From Hyphomonadaceae bacterium UBA1001 (GTDB lineage Bacteria; Pseudomonadota; Alphaproteobacteria; Caulobacterales; Aquidulcibacteraceae): DNA of 16,189 bases. Shown piece by piece: positions 1-6,576 of this stretch (the first letter of the stretch is position 1; each line of letters begins with the position of its first letter). Where the stretch lies: the NCBI GenBank assembly GCA_002291875.1, contig DBAV01000241.1, forward strand, positions 1 to 16,189, read 5' to 3'. The notes under the pieces are model-generated. The model was not told the DNA's origin. It saw only the letters and a program-made list of their open reading frames with translations, and did no database searches. The position numbers and the translations under genes are program-made.

Positions 1-15
1 GACGCTCTTCCGATC
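1..15 (+). other. Illumina adapter remnant at contig edge
   Basis: The first 15 bases, GACGCTCTTCCGATC, equal the 3' end of the Illumina read-1 adapter (known sequence ...ACACGACGCTCTTCCGATCT) except for its last T. The sequence then goes straight into GC-rich genomic DNA. A 15-base match exactly at the first base of the record is very unlikely by chance, so I read it as untrimmed adapter rather than genome. Confidence 0.88.
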
Positions 16-60
16 GGCTCGAAAAGCTGGCCTGCCCCTGCCGGTTCCGCCCGCCTGCAC

Positions 61-77
61 CTGCGGCGCAGCCGCAG
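61..77 (+). other. Small GC-rich hairpin upstream of the receptor gene
   Basis: CTGCGG (61-66) and CCGCAG (72-77) form a perfect 6-bp stem with a 5-base loop. No T-run follows, so it is not a classical terminator. It lies 65 bases before the chosen receptor start and could be leader structure or the tail of an upstream gene lost at the contig edge. I could not match it to a known riboswitch. Confidence 0.3.
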
Positions 78-142
78 GGCTTGTCGTGCCTGGAAGAGGG
101 GTCCACCATGCCGCCCGCGCACAGGCAAAGGAGACATCGGGC

Positions 143-2281
143 GTGCCACAACCGGGCCGAGCGGCAACACTCTTGGTCGGCCTTGTCGCGGGTCTGGCGC
201 ATGTGGCAGGCCAGCCTGCGCACGCCGAAACGCCAGCGGCCGAGGGCGAGATCGTGGTCACGGGCCGGGGCCTTGTCGAACCGGCGTTCGAGAGCGCCGG
301 CGCCAGCGAGGTCTTCGTGGCCGATGATCTGCCCGGAGCCGGTGCGGCGGCAATCGACGACGCGATTGCACTCAGTCCCGCCTTTTCGATGATCAACGAC
401 CAGGACCCCGGCACCAACATCATCGCCGTGCGCGGGGTAACGACCGACCGGCTGCAACAGGCCGCCATCGCCTTCGTGCGCGATGGGGTCGCCCTGGCCG
501 ACACCGAACTGTTCACCCTGCCTTTGTTCGATGTGGCGCGCATCGAACTGCTGCGCGGACCGCAGGGCGCGGTGTTCGGCCGCAATGCAGCGGGGGGTGC
601 GGTGGTTGTGCGCGCCCGTCTCAACGGGCCGGACTTTCTGGAACTGGGCGTCGGGAACGGCAATCTGCGCACGGCCGAGGGGGCGGTGTCGGTGGGGCTG
701 CCGGGGGCATGGAGCGCGCGCCTGGCCGGCGCCTGGACCGCCAGTGACGGGCTGATCCGCAACACCACGCTGGGGCGCACGGTGGACGCACTGGACCAGC
801 GGGCCGCCCGGGCGACGGTCGGGGGCGTGCTGGGGGACTGGGATGTCGGCGCGCGTGTCGAATGGATGCAAGAAGCGTCAGGGGCCGCCTGGGCGTCCTC
901 CGGCGACATCATCGGCGACTTTGGCGGGGTCCTAGACGGCCCCGCGCTGACCGATCCGATCGGGGATTTCGAGGGCCGGGCGGGGCGGCGCTGGCTGCAG
1001 GTGGCGCTGGAGGCGGGACGGGACGCGGCGGTGGGGCGCGCGCGCCTGGACGTCCTGCTGGCGCACGATGACTATCGCAAGGACTTCATCGAAGAGCTGG
1101 ACTACCGGCCCGGTCCGCTGACCTTCTTCGGCCTGCCTTTGTTCCCGGACGGGCTGCAGCCCATCCGCCAGCCCGTGACGCTGGACGTCTGGAGCGGTGA
1201 AGCCAGGCTGACCGATGACAATGCCGGTGACCCGCTGCGGTGGAATCTCGGGGTGTTCGCCCAGCGGACCGAGCGTCGACGCGAGGACGACTTTGGTCCC
1301 CTGTTGTTCGGCGCGCCGATCCCCGAATACCGCACCGATGCCACCCTGGCGGCGGTGTTCGGCACGGTGTCGCGCGATTTGGGACAACGCTGGACCGTGA
1401 CCGGCGCGCTGCGCCTGGATCACGAATCGCGCCGACAGGCCATCCGCGCCGCCGGCGTCTTCGTCGATGATCGCAGCGCGGGGGTGACGCGCCTTCAGCC
1501 GCGGGTGTCGGCGCTCGCGCGCGTCACGCCCGACCTGGTCGTGCACGCGGTCTATGGCGAAGGGTTTCGGACCGGCGGCTTCAATCCGCGCCCAGGCGCC
1601 AATTCAATCTGGCGCGCGCGCTTCGAGCCCGAAACGACGCGCAGCCTCGAGGCGGGGATGCGCTGGCGCACGGCCGACCGGGCGCATCGCATCGAGGGCC
1701 AGGCCTTCGTCAACCGGATCGACGATTATCAGAACTACACCTTCCTTGATGGCCAGTCGGTGACATTCAACGTCGATCGGGTCGAGGTGCACGGCATCGA
1801 AATCACCCATTCCTCGCGGCTTGCCGCCAATTTCGAACTGCTCAGCGCGTGGGCGCTGGCGGATGCCGAAGTCCTGCGCTGGGTGGCGCCCGACCCCTTC
1901 TTGGCCGGCGCGACCCGCGACTATTCGGGCAATCAGGTGCCGAACGTGCCCGAATGGGGCGCGAACCTTGGGCTGGGTTGGTCGCGCGATGGCTGGAGCG
2001 CGCAGGCGCGGGTCGGTGCCGAGGGGCGGACGTTCTTCGAGATCGACAACCGGCTGGTGTCTCCGGCCCGCGTGTGGCTGGATCTGAACGCCACCATCCC
2101 CCTCGGTCGCGCCGACCTGACCGTCTGGGGCCGAAATGTCACCGACGAGCGCTGGGCGATCTCGGCCTTCGGCCAGACCATGCTGCCGCTGCTGCAGGGG
2201 CTGGGACCCGCTGGTCCGTTCGACACCTTTACCGTCAACCGGCCGCGCAGCTTTGGCGTGGCACTGCGGATCGAACGCTGA
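143..2281 (+). CDS. TonB-dependent outer-membrane receptor
   Basis: This is a ligand-gated outer-membrane transporter that imports a scarce substrate using TonB-ExbB-ExbD energy. I chose the GTG at 143 because AAAGGAGA lies 8 bases upstream (127-134) and it gives a clean signal peptide (residues 1-28, ending AHA before Glu29); the frame is open back to a GTG at 86 that lacks such a site. The mature N-terminus carries a TonB-box-like EIVVTG (about residues 36-41). The plug follows (about 45-160), with the typical IELLRGPQGAVFGRNAAGG stretch near 135-155. The rest is a 22-strand-type barrel with many aromatic, alternating segments. The 712-residue length is normal for the family. The last residues are LRIER, without the usual terminal aromatic. 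Nothing in the sequence or neighbours names the substrate; siderophore, vitamin or carbohydrate are all possible. Confidence 0.93.
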   Translation: MPQPGRAATLLVGLVAGLAHVAGQPAHAETPAAEGEIVVTGRGLVEPAFESAGASEVFVADDLPGAGAAAIDDAIALSPAFSMINDQDPGTNIIAVRGVTTDRLQQAAIAFVRDGVALADTELFTLPLFDVARIELLRGPQGAVFGRNAAGGAVVVRARLNGPDFLELGVGNGNLRTAEGAVSVGLPGAWSARLAGAWTASDGLIRNTTLGRTVDALDQRAARATVGGVLGDWDVGARVEWMQEASGAAWASSGDIIGDFGGVLDGPALTDPIGDFEGRAGRRWLQVALEAGRDAAVGRARLDVLLAHDDYRKDFIEELDYRPGPLTFFGLPLFPDGLQPIRQPVTLDVWSGEARLTDDNAGDPLRWNLGVFAQRTERRREDDFGPLLFGAPIPEYRTDATLAAVFGTVSRDLGQRWTVTGALRLDHESRRQAIRAAGVFVDDRSAGVTRLQPRVSALARVTPDLVVHAVYGEGFRTGGFNPRPGANSIWRARFEPETTRSLEAGMRWRTADRAHRIEGQAFVNRIDDYQNYTFLDGQSVTFNVDRVEVHGIEITHSSRLAANFELLSAWALADAEVLRWVAPDPFLAGATRDYSGNQVPNVPEWGANLGLGWSRDGWSAQARVGAEGRTFFEIDNRLVSPARVWLDLNATIPLGRADLTVWGRNVTDERWAISAFGQTMLPLLQGLGPAGPFDTFTVNRPRSFGVALRIER

Positions 2282-2318
2282 TTCGCGACAGGACGTGCAC
2301 AAGCCAGGGGCGGACGCA

Positions 2319-2346
2319 TTGACCTTCGCCCCGTCCTGCGTATAAC
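2319..2346 (+). promoter_or_regulatory. Sigma-70-type promoter of rplU-rpmA
   Basis: TTGACC (2319-2324) and TATAAC (2341-2346) each match the -35 and -10 consensus at five of six bases and are 16 bases apart. They sit 65 bases upstream of the rplU start and downstream of the receptor stop, so they should start the ribosomal-protein transcript near 2353. This is the best promoter in the window, as expected for a highly expressed operon. Confidence 0.75.
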
Positions 2347-2357
2347 CCCGCGCTCCC

Positions 2358-2380
2358 GGCCTGCGGCTTGCCCGCGGGCC
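2358..2380 (+). promoter_or_regulatory. Hairpin in the rplU leader
   Basis: GGCCTGCGG (2358-2366) pairs with CCGCGGGCC (2372-2380) over nine base pairs, including one U-G wobble, around the loop CTTGC. It lies between the predicted transcription start and the rplU ribosome-binding site (AGGA at 2398-2401). There is no T-run, so it is unlikely to terminate the receptor transcript. It could stabilise the leader or be an autoregulatory ribosomal-protein site; the latter is inference only. Confidence 0.5.
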
Positions 2381-2410
2381 CACAACCATTTCTGAACAGG
2401 ATCCGCGCAG

Positions 2411-2962
2411 ATGTTCGCCGTGATCAAGACGGGCGGTAAGCAGTACCGTGTCGCCCAGAACGACCTGCTGACCGTCGAAAAGCTGGACGGTGAGGCCGGG
2501 GACACCCTGGCGCTCGGCGATGTCATGCTGGTGTCCGATGGGGACGACGTGATCGTGGGCGCTCCGCTGATCGCGGGCGCGCAGGTGGCGGTCGAGATCG
2601 TGTCGCAGGGCAAGGGCGACAAGGTCCTCGTCATGAAGAAAAAGCGGCGGAACACCTATCGCCGCAAGCGTGGTCACCGGCAGCTCGAAACGGTACTGCG
2701 CGTGGTCGAAATCCTGCCCAAGGGCGGTTTCAAGGCGGCCGGCAAGGCCAAGCCGGCGCCTGCAAAGGCGACCACCGACACCGTGGCTTCGGACGCGGTG
2801 GTGGCAGAGGCGGCGACCGAGAAGCCGGCGCGCCGCACCCGCGCCGCAGCGGCTGCCGAACCGATCACCCCGGTCGAGGCGACCGCGCCGGACACCACCG
2901 CCGAGGCCGCGCCCAAGCCCAAGCGGACCCGCACCAAGAAGGATGACGGCGCCGAGGGCTGA
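2411..2962 (+). CDS. rplU: 50S ribosomal protein L21 with long C-terminal tail
   Basis: Structural protein of the large ribosomal subunit that binds 23S rRNA. Residues 1-102 are a complete bacterial L21: the N-terminal MFAVIKTGGKQYRV, and the basic signature KKKRRNTYRRKRGHRQ at about 76-91. The E. coli protein stops near residue 103; here about 80 more residues follow, rich in Ala, Pro, Thr, Lys and Glu and ending in a basic KPKRTRTKKDD stretch, with no predicted fold. C-terminal extensions of L21 are common in alphaproteobacteria. AGGA lies 9 bases before the ATG. rpmA follows after 45 bases in the same transcript. Confidence 0.97.
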   Translation: MFAVIKTGGKQYRVAQNDLLTVEKLDGEAGDTLALGDVMLVSDGDDVIVGAPLIAGAQVAVEIVSQGKGDKVLVMKKKRRNTYRRKRGHRQLETVLRVVEILPKGGFKAAGKAKPAPAKATTDTVASDAVVAEAATEKPARRTRAAAAAEPITPVEATAPDTTAEAAPKPKRTRTKKDDGAEG

Positions 2963-3007
2963 GCCACGGCGCACGTTTCAAAGAATTAAGACGACGGAGA
3001 CCCTGTC

Positions 3008-3277
3008 ATGGCGCACAAGAAGGCTGGTGGTAGTTCTCGCAACGGCCGGGATTCGCCGGGTCAGCGGCTGGGCGTGAAGCGTTTCGGCGGGCAAAGCGTG
3101 CTCGCCGGCAACATTCTCGTGCGTCAGCGCGGCACCAAGTTCTATCCCGGTCCGGGGGTTGGCCTCGGCCGTGACCACACGCTGTTCGCGCTGGTCGACG
3201 GCAAGGTCGAGTTCCGCACCAAGCGAAACAACCGAACCTATGTGTGTGTGGCGCCGGTGGCGCTTGCCGCCGAATAG
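3008..3277 (+). CDS. rpmA: 50S ribosomal protein L27
   Basis: Large-subunit protein whose N-terminus reaches the peptidyl-transferase centre. The 89-residue product is full length and typical: MAHKKAGGSSRNGRDSPGQR at the start, then GVKRFGGQ, and a central RQRGTKFYPGPGVGLGRDHT block. The N-terminus begins directly MAHKK, so it has no cleavable Firmicutes-type leader. GGAG (2996-2999) lies 8 bases before the ATG. It is the second gene of the rplU-rpmA operon and is followed by a structured 3' UTR with a strong terminator. Confidence 0.98.
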   Translation: MAHKKAGGSSRNGRDSPGQRLGVKRFGGQSVLAGNILVRQRGTKFYPGPGVGLGRDHTLFALVDGKVEFRTKRNNRTYVCVAPVALAAE

Positions 3278-3302
3278 GGCGTTCCCGCTCATCCGGGTCG
3301 CC

Positions 3303-3340
3303 TCACACAGGGAGTGTGGCCCGGGTCGGTGAAACCGACC
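3303..3340 (+). other. Two stem-loops in the rpmA 3' UTR
   Basis: CACAC (3304-3308) pairs with GTGTG (3314-3318), extendable by a T-G pair. GGTCGGT (3324-3330) pairs perfectly with ACCGACC (3334-3340) around a GAA loop. An 8-base direct repeat, CCGGGTCG, occurs at 3293-3300 and 3321-3328, so the first copy could compete for the ACCGACC arm. With the terminator just downstream they form a compact array of three hairpins. Confidence 0.55.
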
Positions 3341-3347
3341 ACCTCGA

Positions 3348-3377
3348 GGGGAGACGGGCCCGCCGTCTCCCCTTTTT
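3348..3377 (+). terminator. Intrinsic terminator of rplU-rpmA
   Basis: GGGGAGACGG (3348-3357) and CCGTCTCCCC (3363-3372) form a perfect 10-bp stem with a five-base loop, followed at once by TTTTT (3373-3377). This is a textbook Rho-independent terminator. It lies 70 bases after the rpmA stop and 39 bases before the acetyltransferase start, so that gene depends on read-through or its own weak promoter. Confidence 0.92.
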
Positions 3378-3415
3378 CGCGTTCTCCCCCCGCATCGTCC
3401 TGCCGGAGGCCCGCG

Positions 3416-4003
3416 ATGATACCGACCCTGAGCACGGCGCGCCTCAAGCTTCGTGCACCCGTCTCCGCCGATGCACAGGCGATCTCGCGCCTTTCGGGCG
3501 ACCCGTCGGTCGCGCGGATGGTGTCGCAGGTGCCGTCACCCAACCCCTCCATCGCGGTCGAAGGGTGGCTGGAGGTGCTGGCGGCACGCCAGGCGTCCGA
3601 CCGCGTGGCGGAGGACGGAGCGCTGCGCGACATGGTCTGGGCGATCGTGCCGCGTGGCGAGGCCGAGCTTGTGGGCCTTGTGGGGCTGCATCGCCGAGGC
3701 GAGGTGGCCGAATTGGGATACTGGGTCGGGCGCGACCATTGGGGGCAGGGTGTTGCCAGCGAGGCCGGCGCAGCGGTGATGGGTTGGGCGGACTCGCCCG
3801 CCAGCCGCAGGCTGTTCAGCGGCCGCGTGATGCGCTGGAAGGCGCGTCACTTCGTCGACAATCCGCGCTCTGGCAGGGTTCTGGAAAAGCTGGGCTTCCG
3901 CGCCACGGGCGAGGAAGTGTCGATGTTTTCTGTCGGGCGCGGCGGCAAGGCCCCGGCGCGCCTGCTGGAACGGGCCCTTGCGGGCCAGGTCGGCATCCAC
4001 TGA
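3416..4003 (+). CDS. RimJ/RimL-like GNAT N-acetyltransferase
   Basis: This enzyme should transfer an acetyl group from acetyl-CoA to an amine, in this subfamily often a protein N-terminus, though the substrate is not predictable here. I start at the ATG at 3416 because GGAGG lies 6 bases upstream; the frame is open back to a GTG at 3314, but that stretch overlaps the terminator hairpin. The product is 195 residues. TARLKLRAP at 7-15 is the typical first strand, GYWVGRDHWGQGVASEA (101-117) contains the acetyl-CoA loop, and DNPRSGRVLEKLGF (148-161) is the conserved motif-B region in which side chains mark RimJ/RimL-type proteins. A GNAT gene directly behind rpmA is a recurrent arrangement in alphaproteobacteria. 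Confidence 0.9.
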   Translation: MIPTLSTARLKLRAPVSADAQAISRLSGDPSVARMVSQVPSPNPSIAVEGWLEVLAARQASDRVAEDGALRDMVWAIVPRGEAELVGLVGLHRRGEVAELGYWVGRDHWGQGVASEAGAAVMGWADSPASRRLFSGRVMRWKARHFVDNPRSGRVLEKLGFRATGEEVSMFSVGRGGKAPARLLERALAGQVGIH

Positions 4004-4078
4004 ACGCCAGGGTCAGGGTGCATCGAACCGGTTGCGGCCACGGTGCGTTGCGTGACCGGAACCGTGCGGGAGCAAGCC

Positions 4079-4516
4079 ATGGCAGGGATGCAGGGAGATC
4101 AACCATCCACGGACGCGCTGCGCAGCGTGGATGCACCGCGCCGGGTCCTGGTCGTCGAGGACGAGACGCTGGTCGGGCTGGATCTGGCACTGGCGCTGGT
4201 CGAGGAAGGGTTCGAGGTCGTCGGACCTGCGCGGGACCTGGCCACCGCGCTGGCGCTGGTCTCCCATTCGATCGACGCGGCGGTGTTGGACATCAATATC
4301 GGTGGCCAGCCGGTGTGGCCGGTCGCGCTGCGGCTGCAGGCCCTGGGCAAACCCGTCCTGTTCGTCTCGGGCTATGGCCCCGAAGTCGCAGCCCCGCCCG
4401 CCCTTGCCGACCTGCCGCGCCTTCAGAAACCGGTGACGTCGAAGGCGGTGGCACGGGGCGTCAAGGTCCTGCTGGGCGAGGATGCCGAGGATGCGGACGG
4501 GCCTGTTGTCCACTGA
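4079..4516 (+). CDS. Single-domain response regulator (receiver only)
   Basis: Phosphorylation-controlled signalling protein without an output domain. I chose the ATG at 4079 (145 residues) because GGGAG lies 6 bases upstream; a GTG at 4043 and an ATG at 4088 are alternatives. All receiver landmarks are present: the acidic pair in VVEDE (27-29), the phospho-acceptor Asp71 in LDINIGG, the switch Ser97 in FVSGYG, and Lys117 in QKP. About 20 weakly structured residues precede the receiver and only about 15 acidic residues follow it. Such proteins act by protein-protein contact or as phosphate sinks, often with HWE/HisKA_2 kinases. No kinase lies in the window, so the partner is unknown. Confidence 0.9.
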   Translation: MAGMQGDQPSTDALRSVDAPRRVLVVEDETLVGLDLALALVEEGFEVVGPARDLATALALVSHSIDAAVLDINIGGQPVWPVALRLQALGKPVLFVSGYGPEVAAPPALADLPRLQKPVTSKAVARGVKVLLGEDAEDADGPVVH

Positions 4517-4538
4517 GCGGCTGACTTGGCGATGCCTC

Positions 4539-5810
4539 TCACATGGTCCCTTGCGCCTCGGCGTCGGTCTGAAAGCCCGGAAGCGCTGCACGCAGGATCG
4601 CAAGCTCGTGACGGGCAAATCCGGGCTCGGGGGCGGACGAAAACCCGGTGATCGCATAGGCCACCCCGCGGCCAAGGGCGGGGTCGAGGACAAGCCCGGA
4701 CCGCAGGCCATAGGCGTCGCCGAAATGGCCCCAGCGACCGCCCGGCAGAAGGTGGGCGCCCGCCGAATAGGCACCGAAAAACCCGCTGTCGGTCGCGCCA
4801 TTCGTTCCGTCATGGCGCCACACCGGCTGACGCAGGCCCTCGCGGACACCCGCTGCCGGCCAGCCCCTCGCGCCCAGAAGGTGGCGCCCCAGTGCGGCCA
4901 GCCCCGCGACCGAAATGCGCAATCCGCCCTGGGGCGAAAGCAGTGTGCCATTGGTGCCAACGCCATAGTCCGCCAGCGAGGCCCCCTCGGCACCGATGAA
5001 GGTCGGTGCAGCCAGGCTTTCGGGCGCCTCGTCGACCTGGGGGGTCCACGTGCCGAAGGGGTCGATGGTGGTGCCGTCGGGGGCGAAACGCCGGTAGAGC
5101 GTGCCTGCGCGCGCGCGCTCGGCCGTGCTGGTGCCCGACCAGTTGAAACCGCCCGGCGCGCGGGCCGGGCCAAGCACCTCGCGCCCCATCCAGAGGTCGA
5201 ACCGCTCGCCGGTTGCGCGTTCGATCGCCTGGGCAGCCAGTCCGTAGTTCAGGTTGCAATAGGTGAAATAGCCCGGCGCCTCGCTACCCCAGCGCCCCGT
5301 TGCCAGCGTTCCCTCGAACAGCGCGGCCAGCGTGCCGGGATAGGGTGCCCAATACGTCTCGCCATCGCGCAGAGACGAGGTGTGGGCCAACACCATCGCC
5401 AGGGTGATGCGCTGATCGGGGAAGGCGGGATTTCGGACCCTGAAGCCCACCAGGTCCGACACGTCCTCCCCAAGATCAAGGCGCCCCTGTGATGCCAGTG
5501 TCCACGCGCCGATCGCTGTCACCAGCTTGCTGACCGAGGCGATGCGCACCGGCGTGTCCTCGCGCATTGCCAGGCCCGCGCGCTGCCCGCGTGAAAAGCG
5601 GGCATGGCCGGCGGCAGCCCCTGCCAGGCGTCCGCGCGTCGAAAAGACCCTGACCGCACAGCCTGCGAGCGTGCGGGTAGGGTCGCCATTGCCACGGACC
5701 AGCGCGGCAACCAGTGCGGCAAGGTCCGGCCCGACGGGGGCGGCCTGTGCCGATGTCAGGCCAGTTCCCATCAATGCCATGCCGCCCCCCAGAACCTCGC
5801 GTCGCCGCAT
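4539..5810 (-). CDS. Tat-exported serine hydrolase, beta-lactamase/S12 family
   Basis: Probable periplasmic serine hydrolase of the class C beta-lactamase / DD-peptidase / esterase fold; the natural substrate is not predictable. The ATG at 5810 has GGGGAGAAG eight bases upstream; the in-frame ATG at 5828 and the open frame to 6209 lack support and run over the divergent gene. Residues 2-8 (RRREVLG) plus a hydrophobic run and AQA at 21-23 form a twin-arginine-type signal peptide. The catalytic motifs are SxxK (Ser92, Lys95 in ASVSKL), YxN (Tyr184, Asn186 in FTYCNLNYG) and HxG (His362, Gly364 in GHFGDAYG). His-x-Gly in place of Lys-Thr-Gly favours the esterase/peptidase-like branch over a true resistance enzyme. 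Total length is 423 residues. Confidence 0.9.
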   Translation of the reverse strand: MRRREVLGGGMALMGTGLTSAQAAPVGPDLAALVAALVRGNGDPTRTLAGCAVRVFSTRGRLAGAAAGHARFSRGQRAGLAMREDTPVRIASVSKLVTAIGAWTLASQGRLDLGEDVSDLVGFRVRNPAFPDQRITLAMVLAHTSSLRDGETYWAPYPGTLAALFEGTLATGRWGSEAPGYFTYCNLNYGLAAQAIERATGERFDLWMGREVLGPARAPGGFNWSGTSTAERARAGTLYRRFAPDGTTIDPFGTWTPQVDEAPESLAAPTFIGAEGASLADYGVGTNGTLLSPQGGLRISVAGLAALGRHLLGARGWPAAGVREGLRQPVWRHDGTNGATDSGFFGAYSAGAHLLPGGRWGHFGDAYGLRSGLVLDPALGRGVAYAITGFSSAPEPGFARHELAILRAALPGFQTDAEAQGTM

Positions 5811-5838
5811 CCGCGCTTCTCCCCGCATTCGTGCTTGA

Positions 5839-5868
5839 GTGGTAGGCGCGCAGCGGGCACGCTGACAA
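5839..5868 (-). promoter_or_regulatory. Possible promoter of the serine hydrolase gene
   Basis: Read on the minus strand, TTGTCA (5868-5863) matches the -35 consensus at five of six bases. TACCAC (5844-5839) is a weak -10 after 18 bases. It would start transcription about 20 bases before the hydrolase ATG. The weak -10 keeps confidence low. Confidence 0.3.
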
Positions 5869-5911
5869 GCGCGGGTCGGCGGTTCGGGCCCGCCGGCCTG
5901 GAGGAGGCGCC

Positions 5912-6568
5912 ATGTACACGGGTCAGATAAACGCCATTCTGGTGGCGCTGGGTGTCCTTCTGGCCGCGCCGTCCGCCGGCGCGCTCTCGCCTCTTGCGCC
6001 GCCCCCGTCGGGTCCGGTCGTGGAACGGTGCGACGCCCTGGCCGCGCACCCGCTGGACCCCGACCGCACCGCGCCGGGCGTCTCGCGCGAGGTGATTGTG
6101 GCCGCGGGGGTCGAAGGCGCGGTGGCAGCATGCACTGCCGCACTGGCGGTGGCACGCAGCCCGTCCGAGCAGGCGCGCCTGCGCTATCAGCTGGGGCGTG
6201 TGCTGGCATATGGCGACCGCCATGCAGAGTCCGCGCCGCACCTCGAGGCGGCGGCCGCGGCAGGCCATACCCAGGCCCTGTTCGTCCGCGGCTTTCAACT
6301 GGTGAACGGTCTGGGCGCCCCGCGCGACCCGTGTCGCGCCTTGCCCCTGCTGGAACGCTCGGCGGTCCAGGGCCGGACGGCGGGCATGATCGCGCTGGCG
6401 CACCACGACCTGATGGGCCATTTCGACGGCTGCCAGGGCCGCATCGCCTCCGAACGACTGATTGGCTTTGTCGAGCAGGCGCGCACCGCCGAGCCCGGCG
6501 ATTATGCGCGCGGGCTGTTGCATGACCAGCTGGTGTTCCAGCTACGCCAGCGTGCCGCCACGCCCTGA
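5912..6568 (+). CDS. Secreted Sel1/TPR-like repeat protein
   Basis: Probably an exported helical-repeat scaffold protein; no enzymatic motif is visible. GAGGAGG lies 4 bases before the ATG. Residues 1-24 form a Sec signal peptide (hydrophobic ILVALGVLLAAP, cleavage after SAGA). A Pro-rich linker leads into ERCDALAAHPLDPDR (38-52), a motif I associate with alphaproteobacterial Sel1-like exported proteins. Ala-rich helical pairs follow: YQLGRVLAYGDRHAESAPHL, then AAAAAGHTQALFVRGFQLVNG and LLERSAVQGRTAGMIALAHH, which fit Sel1/TPR spacing. Four cysteines (40, 74, 141, 174) could form two disulfides in the periplasm. It is divergent from the serine hydrolase (about 100 bases between starts) and ends 8 bases from the convergent kdsD stop. 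Confidence 0.75.
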   Translation: MYTGQINAILVALGVLLAAPSAGALSPLAPPPSGPVVERCDALAAHPLDPDRTAPGVSREVIVAAGVEGAVAACTAALAVARSPSEQARLRYQLGRVLAYGDRHAESAPHLEAAAAAGHTQALFVRGFQLVNGLGAPRDPCRALPLLERSAVQGRTAGMIALAHHDLMGHFDGCQGRIASERLIGFVEQARTAEPGDYARGLLHDQLVFQLRQRAATP

Positions 6569-6576
6569 ACGCCCCC

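Noticed and set aside
86..142. Longer N-terminus of the receptor from GTG 86
   Set aside because: There is no ribosome-binding site, and the added residues spoil the signal peptide; GTG 143 has AAAGGAGA at ideal spacing.
16..142. Cobalamin or TPP riboswitch upstream of the TonB-dependent receptor
   Set aside because: The GC-rich hairpin at 61-77 briefly recalls a cobalamin element, but the conserved B12-box-like and core segments are absent.
1604..2974. Open frame of about 456 codons on the minus strand
   Set aside because: It is antisense to the receptor and rplU, with a low-complexity Gly/Arg-rich translation, as expected from GC-rich codon bias.
3314..3415. Extended start of the acetyltransferase at GTG 3314
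   Set aside because: It runs through the terminator hairpin; ATG 3416 has GGAGG 6 bases upstream and begins with the family's first strand.
5829..6209. N-terminal extension of the serine hydrolase
   Set aside because: It is antisense to the Sel1-like gene, has Pro/Arg-rich composition, and would bury the Tat signal.
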